A stretch of 64,000 nucleotides of DNA. Origin: Synanceia verrucosa. Taxonomy: Eukaryota; Chordata; Actinopteri; Perciformes; Synanceiidae. Position numbers and translations under genes: made by a program. Shown here one piece after another: positions 1 through 11,489 of this stretch (within the stretch, counting starts at the first letter, position 1; each line of letters opens with the position of its first letter). The notes beneath the pieces are model-generated. The model worked only from the letters and a program-made list of their open reading frames with translations. It ran no database searches and was not told where the DNA came from. Where the stretch lies: the NCBI GenBank assembly GCA_029721515.1, contig CM056561.1, positions 3,186,001 to 3,250,000 on the forward strand, in the 5' to 3' direction.

Positions 1-110
1 TATATATGTATATATATATATATATATACACACACACTATATATATACATGTGTGTGTATATATATATATATATATACACACGTGTGTATATATATATAT
101 ATTTTTTTTT
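1..110. repeat. TA/TG/CA mixed microsatellite
   Basis: Alternating (TA)n, (CA)n and (TG)n tracts are followed by a T-run and an A-rich stretch. This is simple sequence without coding potential. Confidence 0.95.
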
Positions 111-439
111 TAAACTTTAATTTTTCCTTTTGTGTATGGCAGCTGTTGTGAAAGAATTTCCTTCAGGATAAATTAAGTTTTATCTCTTATCTTATAGATT
201 CGGCCTTGTGGTTTAGGGAAATGTTTTGATTTTTGCGTTCTCTTCAAACTACAGTCCGTCCTAAAGCATCTCCTCCTCGTCTGTAACTGTCTCTGTCTGT
301 CGCCCAAAAGTCAAAGTTTACTGAAGAATCACTGTTTAAATCAGCGCTACAGAGGCTTGTTTCTCTTTCACACAGTCAATCTGCTTTATCTCAGTGGACT
401 AGAGTCCTGGCTGAGATACATAAAAAAAAAAAATATCCA

Positions 440-830
440 AAGATACCAGGGCTGGGTATCACCAGGTACCTCTCGAGATGATGCTATCATGATATTTTGC
501 CCCCGATAACGATAATATCATGATACAGCGATAATCAATATATTGCAAGAAACTTCATCCACGTTACATCACGATATCTGTGTCACTGATGAAATCCAGA
601 ATTTATTGACTGAATCCATTTCACAGGAATTACTAAACAAACTGTCGTCTGCCTCTGCTAAAAGGTGAAATAGAGAGTCTCTTCTTTCATTTGAGCTATT
701 CAGTGTTTTCAGAGTCATAGTACAAAATATTCTGTGCGTCATGAAAGATGACTCAAAATCAACAACAACGTTTGAACAAGACACTTCCTGTTTTATAAAA
801 TGGCTGGCACTCAATGAGTCAAAAAATTCA
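440..830 (-). repeat. Interspersed repeat, copy 1 (inverted relative to 5071-5226)
   Basis: The stretch opens with short palindromes of the TATCATGATA type and continues into a segment (664-824) that reappears in reverse orientation at 5071-5226 with only scattered mismatches. The shared part includes a match around ATTTTGTACTATG and another around AGAGACTCTCTATTTC. An 81-residue minus-strand frame here and an 82-residue plus-strand frame in the second copy share peptide strings only because the DNA is repeated. The family could not be named; the palindromic leader resembles fish non-autonomous DNA transposons (inference). Confidence 0.7.
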
Positions 831-2041
831 TCTTTTTTTGTTTGCGTTTGTTAATTCTAACGATGACAATAAAAACAAAGTAGTCGTCTTGAAATAAAAT
901 ACATGTAGTGAGATTGTTGTGCCTAGTTAAGGTAAGGCATTGACCTGGATTAGTTAAGGTCGGGCTTTGACCTTATTTCTTAGTCTTCTTAACGTCACTG
1001 AGCCACGCCAACGTACTGAGTGTTCCTTCATCATGACACACACACTGTACACTGTCCTGCAGCTGGAAACACACCGTGTTCTCCTGCTGAACTGATGTTT
1101 GCTGAAACCTCCATGACCTGAGAGATGAGCAGTGATTTCTTTACAATAAAAAGAATATTTGTAATAGTAGTGTCCATCATTCCCCAGAAGTATAAAGTTT
1201 TCACATTTATTATTTATGATCTTCTGTCTCCAGAGCCTGTTATTTTTTGACCAGGTGTGTCGTTGTGTTTCTGAGCTGCATGAACTCAGCATGTTGGTGT
1301 TTTCAGAGGCAGTCAGCTGCTGAGAGGTTCGGTATGAATCAATAACCAAACACAGACGTTTTCAGTCAGCTGTTACTGTAAATGTTGGAACATCTGACAG
1401 TGATTTTATTGTAGCAGCTGCTGATGATCCCACTTCAACAATGAATTGATTCACTCGTCTCAGATGTCCACATCATGGTTTTTATACCACGGAGGAATGA
1501 AACCAGCGGCTTCCTGGAAGGAGGCAAATCAGTCTGAAACCTGATATTTGCTGTTGGTTTTCAAGGTGGTCCTTCAAGGACTCCCTGGGAGTCCTCAGCT
1601 AAAATAGGAATAATATGTTTTCACTGTAATTTTATCCACAATGACAAGATATCATGTGCAATATTGTATTACCTTTAATATTTAGTGTATTTATTTTACA
1701 AAATGTGTCTTACTTTAATTGTTATTCTATTACGCTCTGATGTTAATATGTATTATATTTATTATGGTGTTTTTTTTTTTTTTTTTTTTTCAAAAACAGA
1801 ATCAACAAAGTTTCCTTAGAAAGGTGAAAAATAAAGTAAAATTCTAAAAATAAAATAAAAAAATCAATTAAATCATAAAATAAAACATAAAATTCAATTA
1901 TAAAAATAATAAATATTGTTGCCTCTGGCTGTATTTTGATTAATTTTATTTTATTCATATTATTCATATTTTTATTATGATGCTGTTATTTTTGAGCAAT
2001 CGTTGGCAAATTAATTTCCTTTCACTTTATGTAAAAAAACT
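831..2041. other. No gene seen; AT-rich with poly(T) tract
   Basis: No conserved reading frame or splice-bounded open stretch was found. A run of about 23 T occurs at 1768-1790 and is followed by an AT-rich tract. The minus-strand frame that crosses it is low-complexity Ile/Phe/Lys sequence. Confidence 0.6.
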
Positions 2042-2305
2042 AGGTCTGCAACCAGTGATTATTTTGGTTTCAGTTGTTCATTAATCAGTTCATTGTTTGG
2101 GCTATAAAATGGTGAAATAAGTGGATCAGAGTTTCTCAAACTCACAGGAAGACTTCCTCAAATGTCTTGTTCTGGTCACAACTCAAAGATTTTCACTTTA
2201 CTCTCATGAAGGAAGAAAGAAACATGAAAATATTCACATTTAAGTAGCTTTTTAATCCTAAAAAAATCAGACTGATTAATCATTTATCAAAATAATTGCA
2301 GATTA
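2042..2305 (+). repeat. Fish interspersed repeat family R1, copy 1
   Basis: The copy begins near GGTCTGCAACCAGTGATTAT and ends near AATAATTGCAGATTAAT. The hallmark strings GGGCTATAAAATGGTG, AAAGATTTTCACTTTACT and AATATTCACATTTAAG recur at 18112-18310, 29262-29385, 30785-30975 and 32150-32302. This is an abundant non-coding fish repeat; its exact family name is not known to me. Confidence 0.75.
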
Positions 2306-5070
2306 ATATGATTTATTTTTTGCACTGCTTTTTTATTTTATATCCATTGTCACATCCAAATTACAAATAGTAAAATACATTTTATTTATCTATTTACTGT
2401 GATGTGTCTATGCTGCTGTGGCGGGTGAAAACTACTCTGATGTAAAAAACAAAACTATTCTATCCTATTAACTAAATACAACTAAATCCTGTCAGATGGC
2501 TTCATGGTCTAATGGGGTAAATTTCTGATTTCTGGGTCGTTGACATGAAAAGTCGTGACTGTAGCAGCTGGTCAGCAGTGATCTAAACTACAGGTCATGT
2601 TTCTGGATACCCTACAGCTGACACACACACACACACACACACACACACCTGATATGGCCCATAAAGCAGCTCTTAAATGTCTTCCCTCCTGTTGTCATGA
2701 ACCATTGTCTTCCTCTTTCCTCTTCCTCCCTGTCAGCCTCTGTGCGTCTTATTTTGTTTAACTTCTAAACTTCGCTACTGAAACCAGACACTTAGTTGCT
2801 CCACCTGCTCAACATTTTTGTCATTCTTTGTCTTTTAAAAACACTTCATGGACGATCCCATCGCTCGACAGGAAACTTTTCCTTGCTCTCTCCTCCTCCA
2901 GCAGCAGCAGCAGCCTGACACAGATTATCTCCTTTTAAATGCTGCTGCTGTTTGAACAGGCCTCTCATTTACTGCATTATAAGGCATTGCCTGTGTTGTT
3001 GCATGCATGTCTGCAGTGCTGTGACTGTTTTTCTTGTCTTCAGTAAGGCCATGGCATTGATACTGTAATGTGATGACTGCTGCAGCCAGTGGAAAAAGCT
3101 TTGAGCTGTGCTTCGTATCGACTAAAGAGTCACCCTGTCACGTTAAATCTCAGCTCTTTTTACGGTCGCTCATAAAATCCAGATTCATGATACAAAGCAT
3201 GAAGTCCTACACTTCTCTGTAAACCTAAAACAGCTCTAGAATTGTCACAAACAGTGATTTTATTGCTATATTATGTTTCCAAAATAAATCTGTGCACTGA
3301 TATGCTGAGTGTGCTGCAGTTATTGGACCACTAGAGGGCACCGCTTTGTTATTCCTGCTCAGTTTATTCCACCCAGAGGCTGAAAACAGAGACTATGACC
3401 TGCTTCACTTTAGGAATAATAATAATTTAACAGTTATAGTTTTAAGCTGTGGCTCCCAGTCAGAGGGACTATGAGATTATGACCAGTGTGTTTATTTTTC
3501 CCTTTACTTTCTTCTTGTGAGTTACTGGATGATTTGATCTCTGAAGGACTTTTTGGATGAATTGAGCTGAATTTGATATTGCATTGAAAATATTGATATG
3601 CAGCCAGTGATCAGCAGTTGCAGCTCTGGAGCTCAGAAAACACAAGTTGGGAAAAGTGAAAATGTTAAATTTAAATTCTCCTGTTTCTTCCTACATGTTT
3701 CTGCTGTCTGCTGTGAATTTGGCCTTAAAGGTCTCTGACAACAGCTGCTGTTCCTGAAGATGGATGCTGTTTCTTAGGTTTTATGCGCTCAGGTCAACAT
3801 TTCCGCCCTCCATACTGGTTTCAGCGCTCCATTTCACTCCGTTGCTCGGCGGCCGAGCTGCTCTTATCCTGGGTGACGTGGAGGTGCTTCACGCTGAAGG
3901 TCATCCCAGCGGCAGCAGCATGTCTTCTCTCCTTCCTCCTCTTATAGTCAGCAGTTCATCACGCTGCAGCGCTCTGCCTCTGTAATGACTTTGTGAAACA
4001 AGATGGGACTCGATGCTTTAAAGGCTAATGAAGTTGACAGGAGGTGTTACGGTGCTACACCCAGATCCTTCCTTTGTTTTAAACCTTCACCCGGGGATCT
4101 GCGCCACCCTCTCCCAGCATGCCTTGCAGCAGCCTCAGCTCTCATCACAGGACGGCCATAACTCCCTGCGCCTAACGAGGAGATGAGAGCTACATCCACA
4201 CAGATGGATCCTGTTCAGGCCCGTTGTGGATTAGCTTCCTCAAACGGTTATTTCGGGCCTTCTGTATACATTTCTTTTCTCTGACTGAGGCCCTAATTCT
4301 CTAACAAGCTCTTCATTAGATTTACATCGATCCTGAAAGGTCAGAATGTAATAAAACAACACACTGCCTCAGGCGGCCGACTCGGCATCTGTGTGTTTGT
4401 GTGTCAGCTGATTGTGTCTGCTGCTGCCTGGAGCTAAAGCGCTCCTCCAGAAAAACATCCTGGAAATATGAAATACATGTACTGCAGGTTGTTAAACTGC
4501 CATCTATCATTTTACAGCACTTCAAAGTTGAGTGATGAGTCTCACTTAACTACAACACACACACACACACACACACACACACTATTCAGTAATTGATAAA
4601 GATGCGTCATCCTCCTCTAATCTGTTTGACAGCTAGCAGAGTGTGCCAGCAGTACACTTCTAGGCACAGCACTCATAACCACAACACTAATACAGTAAGT
4701 AGCTTGTGGGTTTGCTTCTCTAAACGACACTGAAGGATTGCATCGTTGTTGTTTCTTATCCAGCGCAAGAAATCTGAGAGCGCCACTCTCACTTTCACTG
4801 TTTGTGATTCACAACAGGAAGCTATGGATGTTTTGCATTCATCTTTTCTGGAAAAATATGTGAATCTGAATTTGTTTGTTTCATGTTAGTGCTGGATTTT
4901 CCACGTTCGTAGATTAACTGACGCGGTGTAAATCGCTGATGTCTGGAAACACAACAAAACAACACGCTAACATGTAATGAAGTTTGAATTTGCAATAAAA
5001 AACACATCTATGCTGCTGAGTCACAGACAGTTTGAGAAACTCTTTTAATCTTAAACATATTTTAATATTT
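2306..5070. other. No gene seen; CA microsatellites
   Basis: (CA)n tracts lie at about 2620-2648 and 4555-4581. The open frames here are short and lack splice-bounded or family-like sequence. A CAG-rich patch lies near 2898-2915. Confidence 0.6.
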
Positions 5071-5226
5071 AACTCATTTAATGCCAGCTGTTTTATAAAA
5101 CAGAAAGTGTCTTGTGCCAACCATTTTGCCCATTTTGAGTCATATTTCATGATGCACAGAATATTTTGTACTATGTCTCTGAAAACACTGAATAGCTCAA
5201 ATGAAAGAAGAGACTCTCTATTTCAT
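5071..5226 (+). repeat. Interspersed repeat, copy 2
   Basis: This is the + strand counterpart of the repeat at 664-824. The two copies run in opposite directions about 4.3 kb apart and differ mainly by substitutions in the middle, so they inserted independently or duplicated long ago. Confidence 0.75.
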
Positions 5227-6254
5227 CATGAAAAAAATGTTTGCTTTTACCTTGTTCCATTCTTGTTTTATCAGAGGTAGAGTAGAGGACACTTTCACCA
5301 AAATCAACACTTTTTCTCCAGATTCTGTTTGTTTTGCTCTCTAATCTCGATCGTCTCCACTTCCTGTTTTGATCTCTGTGGTGTATACCATCTCTTTATG
5401 CTCTGACTACATCTCCCAGAAGCCCCATAGTTACTCATCTTCTTCTGTCCCCTAGTGGCCCTCTTCCACAACACACTATAGGTGGTTTTGCACTTGATGC
5501 CTCACGTTACAGCAGTTACAGTTTGGAAAGGATCGTGTCTGGAAGGTAACTCCAGTGTCGTGAAACTATGATTGACCTTGAATGGTCAAGGTCATGGGGC
5601 AGTGAGTCTTGTGAGAGTTTTTACTGGAGGAACTCTGTTGGTTTCAGTCTGCAACCACACCATTAGATGCTGCCAGATCCTACACACTGCCTTCAAAAGG
5701 TGTTGATAATGTTTAAGTACATGTTGTTTTGTGTGTTAATTTATTTCAAACAGATGTCATCGTGGAACAGATTCCAGAGCTGGATGTTGGTTCAGTGAAG
5801 CATGGAGCATTTTTCACATTGCTCTTTTGGGTGTGCTTTACTGGCTGCTGTGATCCATCATGTCACATCGCTGCAGGTGACAAATGCCCATGTGTTTTGT
5901 CGTGCGAGATATTCCCATCAGACACTGGAACACACATAAACGCAAACGGTCACCATCCATCACCTGCCACTTATTTTCCTCTTAAACACAACACATGAAA
6001 TCTGAGCTCAGAATATTGTCGAACTGTCTGTGCTGATGCATCAGGACTTGTGCTCTTATTTCTTTGACCTCGTGTTTCGGTTTAATTTCACACCAACTTC
6101 ATTCGAACTATTTCTTTTTTTACTCTCTATTTCTTTCTCTGTCTGTCGGTGCTGCACAGTAATCTCTACTGAGCCGAGCATAATCACAGGCCATCTGGAC
6201 GCTGCAGGGAGAGATGAGCCTGCAGCTCATCACATGACCAAACCTGCCATGGGC

Positions 6255-6289
<35 letters not shown>

Positions 6290-7994
6290 CACACCTTTTA
6301 ATAGCTACAAACCATCACTTCCATCACACCTTTCAGGACCTCACTGAAGGACATAAACACCACCCAAAGAAGCACTTTGTTGAAATTTGAAAACAAATCA
6401 TCTGACCCGCAGACAGGGATCCAGTTCAAATAACATGTCCGGTGTATTTACTGTCCGCTATTTATAATATCTAATATTGCCTCGCTGCTCATCATCTCTG
6501 CACAAGAGCTCAAAGGCCTCATTAGTGAAACGCTGACTGCAGTTTGATCTCACTCTAAAACATCCCCTCCAGCTTTACTAGATGCTGCAAACTGAAAAAA
6601 CACATTATACAATAACTATGTCTGAGACCGTCCTAATTATATTATAATCATTCCACTGACACATCAGCAAAGCCACTCCCTGTGAGGATGTAATGAATTA
6701 AACCAAGGAGGAAGTTTTAACCTAATAATAAAATACTGAACATCCACAGTATCAAAGCTGGAGGAAGGACACATGAAAATAAGAGCGATATATTAGTCTG
6801 ATGCTCTTTGACGTCAGTATCTATTATTTCAGATCTGAAGCAACAATATATTGAGATTGAGGGGAATGCTAAATTGAGATGATGTTTTTATCGATAAAAC
6901 AATGAAATTGATCTACAGACATCTCAGTGATAGAGATAATAACAATTATAATAATACAAAAGTCAAGTCAAAGTCATGTCTAATAAAGTATTATAATTGA
7001 TTTGCATAAAATATCCCAAAATATATATCCTTATTCAAATTCCAGATTACTAACAGTCCTGCAAATGGACTACTAGTAGAGATAGAAACATTTACCTCTT
7101 ATTGCAAAACGTATGTCATCATATTGTCCAACACAACTTACTGCAAAGATCTTAGAAAGAGACAAAAGTTGTTATTATTGTTATTACTTTAGGTAGTGTT
7201 TTTTTTTCTGGGTCACTTTCTTGACTTTATTTATTCATTTTTCAGGACAAAATATCTAATCCCTCACCACTAAGTTTCCACTCTGCACCGTCGTCTCCTC
7301 CATGCCCCTGGGCCAGACACCCTCACACAGCATGAACCCAGTGTAGAAATAGAGTTTCTAGATCCCACCAGCAGCAGCATGCTGCAGGCTGCAGCTCTAG
7401 AGCATCGCTTCTCTGTCGGGGTTTATGGATTAGGCGACGCTCCGGCCTCTTTGTAATTCAGATAAGACCTCTCTGCTCCAGCAGATAGGTTTAAATATTA
7501 ATAATGTTTTAAAAGATTCTCCTCTGGGTTAAATATTAATGACTTCTTCTTTAAAGAGGAGCGAGGACGGCTGTGTGCTTGTTAGAGTAATTTAAAACAT
7601 CTCTTTGATTTCTAGTGTGAGGAGTTAAGGTAAGGGTGGCTGTCAGGGTCAATATTTGAGCAGGTTTGGGAATGACGATGAAAAGTTACTCAAGGACAGA
7701 AGAGACATAGCAATCAAGTCTGAGTCTTCATAACTGACTTATTTATCCCTGAAAGCTCGAATTTATCCCACTATTGAATCTTTGAGAGTGCACTTCCCCT
7801 CAGAGAAAGCTGATCTGAGCTGCACTGAGTCAACATGAATGTGTGTCAGGACTAGACTGTGTCCTTCGTCGGCCGTCCTCTGTCCTCTGCTTGAGTTTGT
7901 CTGGATGTTGTGTCTTGCCGTCCCTCCAGGACCTTCAGAGGCGTGTGAACGAGTTATTCATTTTCACAGCGTAAGCTTCTGTATATCTGTCTTG

Positions 7995-8039
<45 letters not shown>

Positions 8040-10079
8040 GAATTATTCATATGCATGCCTGCGTTGTCACTCTGTGAGAGGGCTTTTTGGAAAAAAATCT
8101 CAGAGCTGGGTCAACATGCTGTGGAATGTGAAGTGTCTCCATGGCAACAGCCCGGTGTCCTGCTTCCGGCTTTCATCCGAAGGGTGCAGGCCCGCTGATT
8201 GATCTGTGTTATTTAAGAAAAAAACATGTTTGTGTACATATTTCTGTCCCCTCTGGCTCGAACTGGGCTACGTCCTCACTGTCCCTGCAGCAGGCCGGGA
8301 TTACATCAAGAGTCCTTTGAAAGCTGCTTGACAGAACTTTGGCGCTTGTTCAAACAGTGTTTAGCATATTATTGACAGCATTGTTGTTTATGTCTCTTTA
8401 TTGTTGCTTTGTGGCATCAACATTCAGGACACAGGGCTGTCTTGTTGTCTCACCTTCATTAAATATGAAAAGAAGCACATTTATTCAGATTTAAAACATT
8501 GAATGGTGTTTTCCATCAGATGTGGGACAGATTTCGACTGGTGTTAGTCGTCAATATTGTTTGTGTGTGACAGATAGACACTGGAATAATCACACACACA
8601 AGTTTGTTGTCCGTGGACAGATGGAAAGAGATCGTTGTTGTAATTAGTGAGAGTAGTAAAGGGTGACAGAAGGACAGATGAACTAGGCCAGGCAAGCTCA
8701 GTGCGTTTTAACTCCACTCCTGGTCAGTGAATGCGCCGCTATCTGCAGGCTTTGACGTGGAAGTCTTTAAAAGCATCAATCTCTGCCTTACATGAGAAAA
8801 AAAAACGTGATAACAAAGATGGTGTGAGGTTCAACATTCCTCCCTAACCCACAGCTCACATTCCTCCTTTGGTGTAAAGAGCACCATGCCTCATTAGATA
8901 AACCACAAAGCCGAGGCTCCCATTCTTATTTCAAATTGGTTTTCCCCTTTTTTTAGGAGGGGATGGCCCTCCAGGGCGGCTGCAGCATTGATTCCCCTCA
9001 TGTGAGAGTATTTCACCTGCCATGGAGAGCAGCACCTGCCTCCTCTCGTCCTGTATGATGCATAATTCACAGTGTTGAGAATTTCAATCAGTTCAGGAAG
9101 AGGTGGCCTACAGCGAGCTGCTGGAGGTGGATGCTCTTATTCAACAAGAAGATCAATCAGAGCCCGCTTTAACCCTCTCAACTCCTCCAGTTTTAAAGCT
9201 CCTTCGTTTCCTGAATCCAAATCGAACACAGCCACCCATCCCCCCTTTTTACATTCTCCCTCTCTTCCGTTTCTCAACTCGCACCCGGCTTTAAAGCCCT
9301 GTTATCGTTTAGGAACCGGGGATATTCCTGCAGTGTTTCCATGGTTATCTGCGGCATTCGTCTGTGGGTTCAGAGCCGGTGTCGGGCAGTGTCACCCGGT
9401 CTTTCAGGCTGATGTCACTCCAGCTATTGAGTGGGAAGTGGGGGGGCAGATAGGGAGATATGGAGAGGGGGGTTTGGTGTAATTATATGTGCATATGAAG
9501 AGGGTTGGAGCAGCTTGGACGCGTCATCCTGTTAGCTTTTGTGATCCACATGTCTGTGGGGGGAAGTGGCTCAGAGGGATGTACTCCCCAGAGACTCCCC
9601 ATGGGACGCAACACCATTTATTATTCACACAAATTATTTTTAGTCGACGGAAAACTATTTTGGTAATTCATCAAGCAAATGGTTTGAATTTGCTTTATGT
9701 CAGTATTTACACCTGAGAAATTGAAATTATTGAGAGGAAAGTACCACAGGAAGTACTTTCAACAGGTTTGTTGATTCTCAGAAATGTCTTTTCTGTTACG
9801 TCAGTGTAAATTAAATACCTTTTGGCTGAACAATAACAAATACTAATGTTTTATAGAGTGATGATGTGGATAATCAGGCTTAAAAAGGGTCACTCATCTC
9901 ATCATCATCATCAAAGAATTTCCTCCAGAAACCTTCCTCTCACTCATGCAACACACCCACAGATAGTCACACACACTTCCCCCAGCTTTCATTCAGCCAC
10001 TTCTTTTCCTCTCTCCCTCCTCCACTCTTCCCTCTCTCACTTAACTCTCCCCTCCCGCTCCATCTTTCCCCTTTTTTCC
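5227..10079. other. No confirmed gene; upstream flank of fgd3
   Basis: The stretch contains a (CA)n tract at 6257-6288 and a (GT)n tract at 7999-8036. Between 9085 and 9180 one + frame reads coding-like (it includes AYSELLEVDALIQQ) but has no recognised match and no convincing splice pair. No gene can be supported. Confidence 0.5.
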
Positions 10080-10565
10080 CTCCTCCCTCCAAGCGGGGCC
10101 GTCATTAGTTTCCATGGTGACAGTTGGGCAGCATTATTGCTGGCTGAGGACTGCTCCTGGGTTTCTTTCAGAGCGACGGCTGCGACGGCGGCAGAGGCAT
10201 TGTTTGGTCCGCTGCTCTGAATGGTTCTGGGATCAGGACTGGGGAGAGCACAGGACCCTTTTTTTTAGGGAGGGAGGGGGGCAGCGACAGTGCGTTTGTA
10301 GAGGGTGAGGGGAGGAGGAAGAGGAGGAGGAGGAAAGAGGAGAAGAGAGAGGGAGAGGAAGGCAGCGTGGTGGTTTAGACTCGATGAGGGAACAGGAGTA
10401 GCAGCAGCAGACTCGTGCCGTCTCCCGGAGAGCTTTGCTAAAACACCCAGACCTCCTGATCCTGGATCCTGGTTCAGTGCTGGACTAGATCTCACTTTTT
10501 GAGACGAAAAGATCCACAGAGATTCCAGACAGAGAGTGAAAACACAGGAGGCTGATGGCAAACTG
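10080..10565 (+). promoter_or_regulatory. fgd3: Candidate fgd3 promoter and first exon
   Basis: A pyrimidine-rich stretch gives way at about 10,110 to CpG-containing sequence, followed by a GGA-rich purine tract (10,264-10,360). The block ends in a strong splice donor, CTG|GTGAGT, at 10565/10566. An ATG at 10554 would encode only Met-Ala-Asn before the donor and leaves phase 2. That phase does not fit the first proline-rich coding exon (23,933), but it does fit the acceptor at 26,266. The exon may therefore be 5' UTR, or the first exon of a short isoform. Assignment to fgd3 rests on position, strand and the donor, not on homology. Confidence 0.45.
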
Positions 10566-11345
10566 GTGAGTTAGATCACATGTGTGTGTATTTCTATGTA
10601 GGAATGAGGACACTCGCATGCTGATAATGTTCTGCTGTTGATTTATATATGTATGTGTGTGTGTGTGTGTGTGTGTGGCAGGTGCTGCAAACCAAACCTC
10701 TGTCTGGGTTATGTTTGGGTGGGCTTCCAGCTCTCTGCTGAATGTAGGCTAGATCCTCCTGCCCTCTGAAAAATACATGCCGGTGACGGTCTGCATGTTT
10801 TATTGAGATCCTACATTGGGGGCAGTTTTCTGCTGCCTTCATTCTTGCTTCCCTGCAGACAGTGTGTGTGTCTGAGTGTATGCATGTGTGTGTGTGGGAA
10901 TTTCTGAGTGTGTTTTGCGTCTATAGTTTGTTTGGTTTTCTCTTTCATCTTGTCTACAGTGGGTAATTAGGAGTGAGAGCTGAGCCCTCTGGCTGATGTG
11001 TGGTGAGTAATGTAGTGAGCAGCGCCGATGCTTTTTCCAGTTCATTGCCCTCTGCTCTCTCTCTCTCTGATAAAATGGCACTGTTTTACGACAGTTGTGA
11101 ACTCGATTCACGAGTTGACGGCGGTATCGAACGGATTGGAAGCGAAGACGACCGCGACAACCTCAGTGATGTCATTACAAGACTGCGTGACACCGATTTA
11201 AAGCCGGGCCACAGCTTCTGTGTTTCGTCAGTTAATCAGTGCTGGTATGTTTGTATTCAGTCTCTTAGGATCTTTTTTTTTCTGGCACGCTATAATTTAG
11301 CTGACTAGGGAGTTGTCTTAAGGAGCGGGGAGTCTGAGTGTTTCC

Positions 11346-11489
11346 ATGACGACCGGCAGCAGCTGTGCGGAGGCCGAGTGTGTGGCAGACACTGTGGCAT
11401 TGCCTAGAGACTGCGAGGCTCTAATCAACGACCTTTTGACCCAGATCAATGAGACGGTGCTGAGCAAAGCAGCCACAGGGTCTGGATGA
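11346..11489 (+). other. Unassigned 47-codon small ORF
   Basis: A complete ATG-to-TGA frame of 47 residues runs with mixed, coding-like composition (it contains ALPRDCEALINDLLTQINET) and no low-complexity sequence. It lies in the putative first intron of fgd3, about 0.8 kb after the candidate first exon. A second coding-like frame lies just before it (about 11,072-11,245). I recognise no family. It could be an unrecognised exon, a small protein or chance. Confidence 0.2.

Noticed and set aside
9085..9300. Coding-like frame with AYSELLEVDALIQQ
   Set aside because: Interesting composition, but no family match, no start and no convincing splice pair, so I do not call an exon.
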